DNA of 64,000 nucleotides, from assembly GCA_963402885.1 (NCBI GenBank), contig OY727098.1, positions 22,802,717 through 22,866,716 of the forward strand. Direction: 5' to 3'. A program made the translations under genes and the position numbers. The notes beneath the pieces were generated by a model that saw only the letters and a list, made by a program, of their open reading frames with translations, did no database searches and was not told the DNA's origin. Shown here piece after piece: positions 44,168 to 56,145 of this stretch. The DNA comes from Antedon bifida. Taxonomy: Eukaryota > Echinodermata > Crinoidea > Comatulida > Antedonidae. The stretch's first letter is position 1; every line of letters starts with the position of its first letter.

Positions 44168-47100
44168 ATGGCGGAACAAACAGTGACACCTGGCATTAAA
44201 TCAAAAAATGCATCGAAAAAGGTACATACAATTTAATTAAAATACAAGTGATGAATAGAATACTGATAACTGTTCATAAAATGTTATGCATGATTTGAAC
44301 GATAAATTACGGATTTCTCTCCGCAGGGTCGGATGGGTATCTTATACAATTTTACTTTCCAATTTGCAGTCTATGTTGTTGCAGAGGAAAAGTACAATTG
44401 GCAGAGTTCAGAGCGTGTGGCTTTTTGCACAATTTACTTGCCACATAAATGCTTGCTATTTACCTACAGTATGTGCTACTCTCCTACATGCTGAACGAAC
44501 AAATTAGTGTCTTGATGAAAGTATTTTATTTCCTCTAGAAAACATTATGGGTCACGCCAGCTTTTGATGATTTTGATCAAGAATTCAAAATGCCGAAAAG
44601 GATTAATGCAACAAGCAGCGGAAACAGCAAGAAAAGGAATCGCGCTGAAATGCATAATGAAGAGAAAAATACATTAGCGGTGAAAGTTAAACAACGTACA
44701 ATTGAAGTTGATGTTTGGGTTGATAAACATAAACCAAAAAATAAGGTAATAACAGAAACACATGACCATTCAGACACGAAGATAACGTATACCTCACAAT
44801 TATCGCAAGTATCTTCCTACATAATTCATGATGATGATGTTTTATTTTTTTCTATTTTTAGAATGAACTGGCTGTCCATAAAAAGAAGGTTCTTGAAGTT
44901 GAAATGTGGCTTAAAAACCAAATTGAAAAATCCAATCCCAAAGTAAGTTCAGTGTCCGAATTTAAATAGTAAATTACTACTTCATTGATTAAAAATACTG
45001 TATAGCTGGTTATCCCAAAATGTAGTCCTAAAATAGATATCAATCATATTTTAACATTATTCTGTGTGTTGTATTAATAAAATATTCCTAATTGTCTTTA
45101 AATGATTAGAAAACTAATACCCTTATCACATCTGCATACAATGTAACAAGTTGTAACCAGGTTTGATCTCCCGACTTATTACACTTATATATTATATTGT
45201 GAAATTTCAGGAGGAAAGCATTCACACTATGCAAACCTGGTTACAAGTTGTTACATATTTCAGATGTGAAAAGGGTATAGATGACATTTTTCAGGGCAGT
45301 TCAGAGTTGTTTGTTAAATTCCAATTTTAATTGATATTCAATCTTATTAATAAAATAGAGTCACACACTATTTATTTTTTTACAGAATGCGTCAATACTA
45401 CTACTAACTGGGCCAGCAGGGGCTGGGAAAACTGCTACTATACAAACACTTGCCAAAGAAATGCATTTAGAAGTCCAAGAATGGATAAATCCACTAACAG
45501 ACGTTTACCAAAATGATATTACACCAGGTAAATCCCACATTAAAATGACTGATGTGAGTAATGGAGTAGACAGTCAGTTTTAAATTTAAATTAATTTATT
45601 ATTGATATAAAGTATGCGGTACACCATGTGTATTAGTTCTGAAAAGAACTGTTGAGTTATAATAATAATTTATTATTATTATACCATACATACAGTTTTT
45701 TGCTTTTATGCAAAATGATGTAATTTGCTTAAAAATCATTAGTTAGAATTTCATTATATAATATATAATAAAACATCTTTGTTTTTAAACAGATTATAAT
45801 TCAAGAGCCGGTCAAGCATATCAATCACAAACAACATTGTTTTCTGATTTTCTTTCAAGAGCCAATAGATATCAAACATTGCAATTGTTTGGAGAAGCAT
45901 CATACAAGCAGAAGGTTATAATTATTGAGGTAAATAGAATAGTATTATACAATACAACTAGAGGGTTAACTCCAACACAGTCGAATATGGCTGCATCTTC
46001 TATTGGCAATCAGATGTACACCAGCTTGAAGTCACAGCCTGTACCTGGTCATGCACCACTTAACTATGCTTGTATTGTCCACATATTGAGCGTAATCCCT
46101 ATGTCTTGCTAAGCAATTCTGACAGTAACTGTTTAATATCAAAATTGTCAGTTATACTACATTATAAAGTGTTTCCTTTCTCTGATAATATTCTTATCCT
46201 TATTTAGGAGTTGCCTCATACGTTCCTACGTGAGCCTCAGCAATTGCATGCAATTCTTCAAAAGTATAAGAAAACAGGTCGGAGCCCTCTAGTGTTTATA
46301 ATAAGCGACACAGCAAGAGGAGACAGTGTTGTTAGAAAGTTATTCTCGAAGGATATACAGGTTGCACTGGACGTTCAAGAAATTAGGTACTGTCAATGTT
46401 TAAATTATGATATATGTATAGGAGTCACAATAAGATTTTACTAATGACACTAATTTAAATCACATGACATAATAAGTAAATTAATCGGATATTGATAATT
46501 ATGTTTCAGCTTCAATCCAGTAGCACCCACTAGTATGTGTAAAGTTTTGACAAGTATTGCTACCATAGAAGCTGCAAAGGGAATTTCTACATTACATGTT
46601 CCATGTAAGACAACTATTCAGGCTCTAGCAGAAGCAAGTACAGGGGATGTTAGAGGAGCTATAAATGCTTTACAGTTTGCGTGCTTAAAAGGTTTGTAAA
46701 ATCTAATAACATCATTTTGATAACAGTTACAATGTTACTTTTGTGCTTTTATATTCTACACTATTCACAACTAATATGTTAGTTGTTCTACACAGATTCG
46801 AATACGTCAAAATCTTGGTTCGATCTGGAACGAAAGCCAAAAAATCAGACGAAAAGGAAAACTACGAAACAAGGAAAACAGCAATCGGGAAGTAAATTAG
46901 GAAAGCGAAAATCAGAAGATGAGATTGATGGGAAAAGTTTAGCAGCAATAGGAGGAAGAGATACATCTATGTTTCTTTTTAGAGCACTTGGAAAAATTCT
47001 TTACTGTAAAAGTAAGTGTTGAAATAATAGGGAAATTTTAATTAATTAGCATTTAATTTAACCTGATAACAAACATGGACATTTATACTGAGTTGTCTAC

Positions 47101-49754
47101 TTGTGCTGAGAAATTTAAATTTAGTTTGTTTTTCTTCTTGTGTTTAGGAGTAGAGCCAAACGCAGATGATGATAATCCATCTTTACCATATCATTTACAA
47201 CATCATGATAGAGATAAACTAAAATTCAACCCAGAGGTAAAAGCACCATTGCTATTCTTCTATAATAAGGGATCATGTATTATACTGCAGTTGCTATATA
47301 TTTCGTCTTGAGACTTATTTATGAACAAAAGGTGAAGAGACTTTAAATACAATAGATATGCCTATATCAATATACACTCCATACGCTAGTACATAGGTGT
47401 CATAATGGCAATTAATTAATATGCATAGGTTATTCTCTATTCTTACTGCAATGATGTTAGTTTTTGAGGGATTTACTGTAACAGTGTGTATGATTACACA
47501 CACAAAAAAAAATAGTAGTGAATTAGAATAATTTTGATGCGAGTTGCACTGGCTGCCTGTCCAGCAAATGATTGAATTTAAGATCTTGGTACAAGTATAT
47601 AACTGCATCAATGGTTCAGCACCCGTCTATTTACAGGAAATAATTCAGAAGTATAACCTTGGTCGCCAGGGACTCATATCGACACAAGATATTACTCGTC
47701 TTGCTGTTCCTAAAACTAGCAGACCATTTGGTGATAAATCATTTTCTGTCATTGGACCACCTAAGTTATGGAATAATCTACCTATTAATGTGTGTATAGC
47801 TCCAAGTGTACAATGTTTTAAAAAATTGTTAAAAAGTTTTCTTTTCCCTAAGGAATAATTTAGATGTTCTATTTGTCTTTGTATACTACTCTAATTAATG
47901 TACAGCGCTTTGGTCTTCTACAAAGAAATGTATGCATTCAACTTATTGCAAGATTTTGATTTTATCTTCTTTAGTTTTTTATTTCAATCAAGATCTAGTA
48001 TTCTTTCTTTAGTTTAAAAATGTTAATCTATTAGATACCAATACTGATATGAATATTTAATAATTATCTTTTCTCTAGGATGTAATCAATCAAACTCAAA
48101 TTAGTAGTGATATGTTTAATTTATACCTGCACCAGAATTACCTTGAATTTTACAATAGGATTGACGATGTAGTACGGGGGAGTGAATACCTTAGTGATGC
48201 TGACTTATTGTCTTCCAATTGGTCTGTAAGTAATGTAAAATATCTTGTGTTTTCTTAAGGACTAAGTTGATATTTATTTTAAATGATTGTATTACAAATA
48301 ACTTCACAATATCGTACATAAATTATTACTACACTACTATTACTACTACTATTGGAGAATGTTATCCTGTTTAAATCTCTGTCTACACTATCAACCTTTA
48401 TGTAACAAAAAATGTGATGTTCCTATATATGGACATGATGATGTCATATTACTACCATATTTGGGCATATCACTACCATATTTGGGCACATCACACTTTT
48501 TTTGTCAAACTAATTTGATAGTGTAGACAAAGCTTAAATATAATACAATAAGCTAATATGTAATTTTATTGTTTTTCTAGCATCGTAGTATTTTATCGGA
48601 GTATAGTAGTTGCATAGCAGCAAGAGGTGTAGTGCATTGCAATTCATCTAGGAGTCGACACAATACATGTACTGGTAGTCTGGGATGGAAACCACTGCAT
48701 AAACCACAATGGTGGCAGGTTGCGAAACAGGTAAACACATGTTGCGTAGTGTATAGCAAAAGAATATCTTAAAGAGATCTATATTTATGAATGCTAATAT
48801 GAATTTGAATGCAAATAATGTTTCTAACTGTCTAAAGCTCTGTCTACACTATCAAACTACTTTGACAAAAAAAGGTGTGATGTTCCCAAATATGGTAGTG
48901 ATATGATGTCATTGTGTCCATATATGGGCATGCTACATTTTTTTTGTCAAATAAAGTTTGACAGTGTAGACAAAGCTTTATGCCTGTTATTTTACAGAGT
49001 ATTTTGTTGATGTGAGAAACTGTACTTGTATTCGTCAGTATTTTAAATGACTAAATTGTTTATTTTTAGAATCGTAATAATGCATATTCAGCCAAAGCCT
49101 TGTTCCATACGTATTGTTCAACACCTGTAGAATTACACACTCAATTTTTACCTTTTCTAAGTCGCATCAAGTTGCCATTACATTCACCAGGTATGTCATT
49201 TATCGTTGATTATTTTGCATTATGCCCTCAAATATGTGTGATTTATATATTTGTTAAATACTTCCATTATTTTTTAGTGATTAAATCAACTTCACTGTAA
49301 TTTGCATTTAGGTCAAATGTCTCTTTTACAAGAATTAAACAGTTTTTCAACTTCAACAAGGTATGTAGAAAAAATTATATCAAATTATATCTAACTTGTA
49401 CACTACTATATATTGTGTTTCAAAAAAGCCAACCCTCTTAATAACAGTATATAATGTAGTGGTTGATTGTAAGGAATAATTGTACGTACAGAAGTATGAG
49501 TACAGTAATATGTAAGATGTAATGTTACTTGTGCTTATTTCAGATCAAGATTTGAAAGATTAGATGAAAAGGATGTTGAAAACACAGAAGTTGAAGATTC
49601 CTCTTCTCAAACGTCAGCAGTTCAAGAAAGCAGTACTGAAAGTGTTATAAAATCATCCTTATATGATAATGATATAGACATTGGAGATTTTGATGATGAT
49701 AACTTAATAGATGATTTTTATGATGATAATGATTGGGGAAACAGTTTTGGTTGA
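44168..49754 (+). CDS. RAD17: Checkpoint clamp loader RAD17, 14 coding exons
   Basis: Exons: 44168-44221, 44539-44745, 44862-44942, 45386-45527, 45793-45929, 46208-46386, 46510-46691, 46796-47011, 47148-47236, 48079-48225, 48581-48730, 49070-49190, 49312-49360, 49544-49754. The 1965 nt encode 654 aa in frame; human RAD17 has 681. RAD17 with RFC2-5 loads the 9-1-1 clamp at damaged DNA to start ATR signalling in the nucleus. Seen: VWVDKHKPK, Walker A GPAGAGKT at about 123-130, Walker-B-like VIIIEELP at about 202-209, FIISDT, SFNPVAPT, IGGRDTSMFLFRALGKILY, FNLYLHQNYLEF and LHKPQW, all matching the family in order. The C-terminal tail is very acidic (DDDNLIDDFYDD), as in the human protein. Introns contain a MITE (45118), a LINE tail (47538) and a pair of related MITEs around exon 48581-48730. 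Confidence 0.95.
45118..45278. mobile_element. MITE, ACCCTTTTCACATCTGCA family, copy 2
   Basis: Left TACCCTTATCACATCTGCAT and right TTTCAGATGTGAAAAGGGTA are inverted repeats. GTAACAAGTTGTAAC and its complement GTTACAAGTTGTTAC lie inside the two ends. Shorter relative of the element at 35756. It lies in RAD17 intron 3. Confidence 0.75.
47538..47960 (+). mobile_element. 3' end of a non-LTR retrotransposon (LINE), 5'-truncated
   Basis: A 100-residue frame reading LHWLPVQQMIEFKILVQVYN ... GDKSFSVIGPPKLWNNLP ... and ending in LKSFLFPKE is the typical C-terminal tail of LINE reverse transcriptases of the CR1/L2/Jockey group. After its stop comes TGTACAGCGCTTTGGTCTTC, like the GCGCTTTG words of CR1/L2 3' UTRs. 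It is in sense orientation in RAD17 intron 9 and looks open over this stretch, so it may be fairly young. Confidence 0.8.
48372..48538. mobile_element. MITE, AGCTCTGTCTACACTATCAAA family, copy 2
   Basis: Ends TAAATCTCTGTCTACACTAT and ATAGTGTAGACAAAGCTTAA. The interior contains a direct repeat of CACTACCATATTTGGGCA-like text. It is upstream of RAD17 exon 48581-48730. Confidence 0.8.
48833..48980. mobile_element. MITE, AGCTCTGTCTACACTATCAAA family, copy 3
   Basis: Ends TAAAGCTCTGTCTACACTAT and GTGTAGACAAAGCTTTA. Interior order (CCCAAATATGGTAGTGATAT before GTGTCCATATATGGG) is the reverse complement of copy 2, so the two copies flank exon 48581-48730 in opposite orientations. Confidence 0.8.
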
Positions 49755-49823
49755 AGACCTATGATTGCAAATCTCAGAGAAGTTATAATTATTTTTGTTT
49801 GTGTAAAGGCATGTGATGCGTGA

Positions 49824-49829
49824 AATAAA
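49824..49829 (+). terminator. Candidate RAD17 poly(A) signal
   Basis: AATAAA 70 bp after the RAD17 stop codon, in a short convergent gap of about 630 bp to the CZIB stop. Confidence 0.55.
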
Positions 49830-50381
49830 AAAGAACACCTTGGTTTAACTTAACTTTGTTTTTATTTACTACCTATGTACAGGTGCAATGCAATTTGTTT
49901 ATATTCAAGTCAAAATAAAGAGAAATGTGGGTCTCTAGGTATTGTTTCTATTTTTCCTTCATCAGCAACATTTTTGTTCAGGTTAGGTATGACACACCAT
50001 GTGTGCCAAAATGTTATAGCCTAATTGATGTCTAAAACCATGTAACCACTATAAATTAATAGGTCCATGCTAAAACCTAGTCACACAGTTTATTTGCCAT
50101 ATTGTTTTGTATTTTCTTGCCAACAAGTGGTACAATTTAAAGCTAAGCCGTATAATACAGTATAAGTTTTGGTCATTGACATTTTCCCTTGCTACGCATT
50201 TGCTATGTATTTATCACTTGGCTGCAGATGTCTACCTCAGAATTCAGTGGAAGTGCTCTGAATAGATAAATGAAACCAGACAAAATATCTTGGTTTATTT
50301 TTTATTTGTTTCCTATCCTGTCCACATATAAATACTGTTAAAAAGCTGCTGTTTTGGGTTTTTTTTTGTTATTCATCAAAT

Positions 50382-51994
50382 CTATAACTTAACAAAGTTC
50401 CACTCAACTTCATAAACTCCTACAGATTCTTGTTTATTTTCATCATAATCCACCCATTCCTGAAAGAGGAAATTCATTTTCTACTACTGTATTCATATTT
50501 TGCTTTATGATAGAATGTTTCGGTTATTTTGTCAAAGTCGAAATAACCTAAACAAATATTTTTACATTGTGACAAAGTCGAAGGCTATTTTCACAACTAC
50601 AGTAATTTGACTTAAGCAAAAACAAATGCCAGCTAAGTCATTTTTCTACAAATGTATTAAAACAATATGCTTACCTTTTCTGTCAAGTCTACTTGAAATG
50701 TTGAAGGTGAATCAACACCAGAACAGACGAATCCAACCTACAATAAACAACAAACCTATATTAACTGATCATAATATTATCACATAAAATGTCAAAAAGG
50801 TTACAGAAGTATGAGGGAGACTACTGCAAAAAGATATTTTTGGCCTGCACTGGCCTGTAAGTCAACTCAATTTCAACAACAAAAGAGTATATTATTAGCA
50901 TTGAAAATAATCATGATTTTGACTTGATGAAACATATGTCATTACCCGAGGTGAGAAGTCCACTGGCTCAAGTCCTCTGCACTCAAATCCTACAATTGTT
51001 TTCATCTGGTTACTGTTGTCAATGTCATAGGATTTTATTGTGTCTTTTAAAATATCTGAAAAAATTGAAATTATCCTAAAATGTACAAATGTTATGTTTC
51101 ATGCCTGTTTTTTAAAGTTATTTTATATTGTCAATGTTTTATTGTAACTATGTCAATTACCAAGTATTTTTTTACCTATAGAATTTTCTCTGCTACATAA
51201 TTTGCATTTTGAAACCATACTGGCTGAACCTCGCCCTCCTTTCAATGGATGACTTTCCTGTAAAAAAGGTTAAACATAAGAAACATTTATTATCCATTGT
51301 TCTTTTTAATTAGCATAGAACAATTTTATTATTATAATTACCAGAAGTGATATGTACACAAATGACTTGCTTTCTTCTTGACAATTCTGACATTTTAACT
51401 GAAATATATAAAAAAAATCAAGACATTGTAGTAAAGGAAGTATGTAGGCATTGATTGGAGGTACAGGTAAAAAAAAATGTTTTACTTTTTAATAATACTG
51501 TACCAATACAAATTACAATGGTCAATGCAAATGTATTTTTATACAGACCGACTCTTTTTAAGTATTACTTTTTATGCTTTTTACTATTTAAAAAATTAAC
51601 CAATAATTTTATATGTATGAAACAGGATTATTAAATTAGAGTTTTAACTGCATCTTCATCAATAAACCTACTTTTGGAACGAGATTGTCGGCCTAGCCTA
51701 GACCTATATGCCCCTCAGGCTAAAAAGGACAGATAGTCGGTTGGGTGCCTCGCTACATTCATAAGAAAGAAAGGTCTAGGCCTAGGCCTAGCTAGCTAGC
51801 TCACCTTTAGATACCATCGAAAATCATCACCTTCAGGTCGAAGATTTGTAACATTTTCTAGGTTAGCTTGAATTTGTAGACCTATACGCTAGAATAAAAT
51901 ATATGATATAAAATGATTTTATGACAAAAATACATTAAAATACTAATAATAATTATCGATAAATGGACGTCGACAATGTATCACTTACCACCAT
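50382..51994 (-). CDS. CZIB: CXXC motif zinc-binding protein (C1orf123 family), 7 coding exons
   Basis: Minus-strand exons: 51989-51994, 51805-51888, 51342-51398, 51176-51257, 50946-51055, 50675-50737, 50382-50459; 480 nt, 159 aa, in frame. Human CZIB has 160 aa. Two CxxC pairs, KCQNC (Cys33/36) and KCKLC (Cys67/70), form the zinc site of this UPF0587 family. Diagnostic motifs NVTNLRP, DFRWYLK, KGGRGSASMV, FECRGLEPVDF and DWTDYDE-like EWVDYDEN are all present. Its cellular role is poorly known; it is a small soluble zinc protein. The first coding exon holds only ATG GTG before the donor, giving MVRIGLQ against human MGKIALQ. Convergent with RAD17. Confidence 0.95.
51695..51800. repeat. AGGCCTAG/CTAGCTAG-rich patch
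   Basis: Words such as TCGGCCTAGCCTAGACC and TAGGCCTAGGCCTAGCTAGC are concentrated in the intron next to the second CZIB exon, close to the gene's 5' end. Confidence 0.6.
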
Positions 51995-52938
51995 GTTTTT
52001 TGTTTTTAATATATCTGCTAGAGGGCGGCAAACAATGACAGTACTCGAGTGACATACATCTGTAATATAATTATTAATAGTACTGTACTGTACTTAGTAC
52101 TGAGCCTCATAGTTCCTACGTGTGCTTCAAAATGAGTACATTTCCATGTACAGTACTACTTTTTATTTTAATAAAATGATGTAGTAGGTTAGAAACTAAC
52201 AGATGTTTTTATAAAGACAAATACAATTTGCGTTAGGAAAAATTTGAAAAAAATGCAGTAGGCCTACATCATACAGTATGTAATGTATAGAAACACATGC
52301 TTGATTATAATGCGTTTAATATTGTGTATTTAAATTATTAATTATTGATATCTTGGCCGGTGGAAATTTTGAATTAAAATGAACTTTTTTTAAAAATTTA
52401 TTTCAGAAACCATTGGTATTGTTGACATTTGGAAAAACATCAAGAATATGGAATACAGAAAACCGATCTTCATGTCGATGAGATGGTAGTACTAGTATCA
52501 TATTATAAACTTCCTGGAAAATGTATTTGTAGTCGTTGAATGTTTTTTTAAATATTTTTCATATACACGTACATAATCAATTAATCAGATAATTTTCCGT
52601 GTAATAATTATGTTTTAAATTATTTTGAATTAAAATGCAATTCTACAAGTAGTAAGAACAAATCAGTATTATTTGAAGATAACATTATATAAATAAAAAT
52701 AACAAAAAACAATTTTACGATGTAAAATTTTCATGCACTGTCATGAATGTATACATATAATTCTATCTGCTTTGACCTGGTCAAAGTGTTTTAAACGCAA
52801 GGCATTGGAATGTTGATCGTTGTGTCTGAACACCTTGGCTTTTAACGCCATGGATTACCTTAACGCCGTGAGTCTGAACATACCCTTATAATTGAGAAAT
52901 CAACCTTTGTATCACAATTCAATTGGGTTCACAAATTT
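51995..52938. other. CZIB upstream region, no gene seen
   Basis: Should contain the CZIB promoter. AT-rich with TACTGTA-type words. A slightly GC-richer spot near 52750-52880 contains repeated ...CGCAAGGC / TTAACGCC text. I see nothing else I can name. Confidence 0.45.
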
Positions 52939-53760
52939 TCCCCAGAAGACCCAGTGAAGAGATTTTCCAGATGTTTTAATGTCTATTTAGTCCATAATTT
53001 TAATCCCAAAAGAAAATAGTTGATTTGACCTCTAACCGTTCACATCGTACTGTAAAACTATTAGATATTGACAGTTTTAAGCAGAGATTCGACAGGACCA
53101 ATTCATCATTGTAAGATAGATAAGATCAATCACTTCTATCCAAACGTACCTGGACAGACCATTCATTAACCTCAGAGATGATGTAATAACATAATTATGC
53201 TAATGAAGCCGATATACACCTTACAGACACTTCTTCGAAGACACACCTTACCGACACTTCTTCAGAAGCATTTCTACAGCCACACGTACCTCACTTACAG
53301 CATCACTCTTTCCAACAATAATCCTTGAATTTTTATACCAAATTAATATTTTTATTTTCAAATTTTTTAAGAGTAGATTAGCCCCAGAAAGGCCCAGTGA
53401 AGAGATTGTCCATTGACAGTTTTAGCAGAGATTCGACAGGGCCAATTCATCATTGTAAGCCCCACCCCAAGATAAGATTAACCTCAGAGATAATGTAATG
53501 ACATATTATGCTAATGAACAGAAGCCGATATACACCTCACAGACACTTCTTCGAAGGCACACCTTACCGACACTTCCTCAGAAGCATATCTACAGCCACA
53601 CCTCACTTACAGCATCACTTATACTTTGTTCCTGTTTCTGTATAATTGTATCGTATTGAGTATTATAACGTATTATTGAATAAACAACTGTGATATCAAC
53701 CAAGCGAGGAGAGTCTTTAATACAGTAAAACCTCCACACATTATATTACACTACATACAT
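52939..53760 (+). repeat. Duplicated block, possibly an LTR-type fragment
   Basis: A block at 52939-53308 (CCCAGAAGACCCAGTGAAGAG ... CTCACTTACAGCATCAC) recurs in shortened form at 53381-53620. The second is followed by ATTGAATAAACAACTGTGAT, a poly(A) signal in a setting that resembles the R-U5 end of an LTR. No internal coding region is present, so if it is an LTR it is a solitary, rearranged fossil. Family unknown. Confidence 0.4.
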
Positions 53761-54030
53761 TTTTTTGGTATCTTTATGTATGTCTAACTATATCCAGTGA
53801 ACGCAAAAATAGATGTTAACATTAAATATTCTCATCCCTAAGGTGGTATTTTAACTCATTTCTAATTATACCAATCAGTTCCACAGTTTTGCACAAATAT
53901 CTGTAAGTGCAGTTTTCCTTGCTCATAATTTTTGGTATCAATGTATAAAGCAATGTCTCTTTATTTTGATGTAAGTTGATTGTAATTAGATAATTAATGA
54001 TTTCTCATAAGGACATAAGGTTATGTTTTT

Positions 54031-54300
54031 TTAAAGATGTATTGTCCCCCCAAAAACATAAAAAATGCAGATTAATTACATCAGACTTTGATAGGTTATT
54101 TGTAGTTTTAATCAAGTTAATAAATTGCGTATAAAAAAGACTAAAATGACAAAATAAATGGTTATATTCAACCAACAATCCATTGGCTGGCAGCCAATTT
54201 GACTTGTTTGCTTTAAATTACATTTTTTTCAGGTAAATAATTTTTTTAAATCCAAGTTTTGGTCAAAGTGGATAACTATTATATGATATTAAAATAAAAT
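54031..54300. mobile_element. TTAAAGATGTATTGTCCCCC MITE, copy 2 (one end lost)
   Basis: Begins TTAAAGATGTATTGTCCCCC and contains CCATTGGCTGGCAGCCAATT, the complement of the interior of the copy at 24319, so it lies in the opposite orientation. The far terminal repeat is not recognisable. Confidence 0.65.
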
Positions 54301-54539
54301 AATACTAATTTAATTTAGCTTTTTTAAATCTATTAAATAATTTAAAATATAAAAATTGCACATCAGTCTATAAACACTTCAATGGTAATGCTTAAATCCT
54401 TTCGATTTTGAACATAAACAAAACGCATTTCCTACGACTTACAATAAAAAATCAAATTAATATAATTCAAGCATAATGTTACAATAAAACATGTGAATTT
54501 TGGTGAAATATAAAAGATAACATGAACATAACTAAAACA

Positions 54540-55900
54540 TATCAGAATATATTTGTATAATAATCAATATGGATTCAGAAAAAATCATGCTACGCATATG
54601 GCAATACTTGATTTGGTAAATAATGTAACTAAAGCCATAAACAATGATATGTACACTGTTGGCATTTTTATGGACTTATCGAAAGCTTTCGATACAATCG
54701 ATCACAATATTCTACTCAATAAATTGTACAATTACGGATTCCGTGGTGTATCACATGAATGGTTCAAAAATTATTTATTGAATAGAAAACAGTATGTGTC
54801 CTACAATCATGTAAATTTATCACAATGAGAGTGTCAAGTGTGGGGTCCCTCAAGGTTCAATATTAGGGCCTTTATTGTTTATCATATATGAATGATATAT
54901 GCAATACCTCTAAGTTACTCTCTTTTATATTATTTGCAGATGACACTACTGTTTTCTACTCGGATTGTAATATTGATAATATGTTGAATGTAATGACTCA
55001 ATACTGATAAAACAAATCTTATGTTTCTGGGCACACCGCACCAAACAAAAAATATAAATTCAACCTGTTGTATTTATCTGGATGGGTGTGAATTAAACCA
55101 TGTACAAGAGGCATCATTCCTTGGTATAACTTTAGATCAAAATCTTACCTGGAAACGAGATATCAATAACATTCAAAAGAAGTGCTAAAAAATATTGGAG
55201 TGTTAAACAAAGTGAAACATTTCCTACCGGAAAAATCTTTACAATTACTCTATTATTTCTTAATTTTATCACACATCAATTACGGGATTTTGCTATGGGG
55301 TACAGCAAACAAAGGATATGTGAATAAAATATTGAAATTGCAAAAGAAAGCTGTAAGAATCATTACCAATAGTACATATTTATGTCCAACAAAACATTTA
55401 TTTGAAAAACTAAATCTATTAGGTATAGTTATGTACAAAATATAACAATGGAATGTTACCTAAATCCTTCAATAATATTTTTACTGAACACGAAAGTATC
55501 CATAGGTACAATACTAGAAATAAAAACAACTATCGGCTAGATATTCATAAAATCAAATCTGTATTTTCAACGGGTCCCAAATATTGGAATAATTTGCCTG
55601 TCAATGCCAAAAACTCTCATAGTGTTAATCATTTCAAAACACAGATTTCTAAGCACATACAATCTCTTGAATAAGTGGCTTTACCTTGTACAGTTTATAT
55701 TTTTTATTTATACTTATACTAATAGTAATAACTTGTTAATTTTGGCTATGCATATTACAAGGGTGGGTGGGTTATGTCTTTATTTATGTAAATTGTGAAT
55801 ATATATGTATATTTATAAATATTTATTTATGTTCCTTCAATATTTATATGTGTATGTTATTGTTAGTGTTATTATTGTAAAGGTAGTACAACGTTTTTTC
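54540..55900 (+). mobile_element. Non-LTR retrotransposon (LINE), partial reverse transcriptase, broken
   Basis: Reverse-transcriptase blocks are readable in order: NNQYGFRKNHATHMAILDLV, then GIFMDLSKAFDTIDHNILLN, then in another frame CGVPQGSILGPLLF, then LLSFILFADDTTVFYSD with the catalytic ADD, then NYGILLWGT, and PKYWNNLPVNAKNSHSVNHF at the end. At least three or four frame changes separate them, so it is inactive. The 5' part (endonuclease) is missing. Architecture is of the CR1/Jockey/RTE-like group; I cannot fix the clade. The 3' tail extends into AT-rich DNA and its end is uncertain. Confidence 0.85.
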
Positions 55901-56145
55901 AGGCTCTGCCTTAGTTGTACGTCCTCCATCTTAATTTGTATTTTATGTATATAATGTAATTTTATTAGGGTTTTAACAACTTCTAAAAGAAAATTATTAA
56001 TTAGTATTGATGAAAAGAGGGTTCCTATCAAAATAAAACCTCAACATATATGATATTCCTTCATTTTGTTATGTCAGATACAATTCACATTCATAAAGAA
56101 AAAAATGGTATGTTATGTATATGTTAAATATTGTATGTTTACTGT

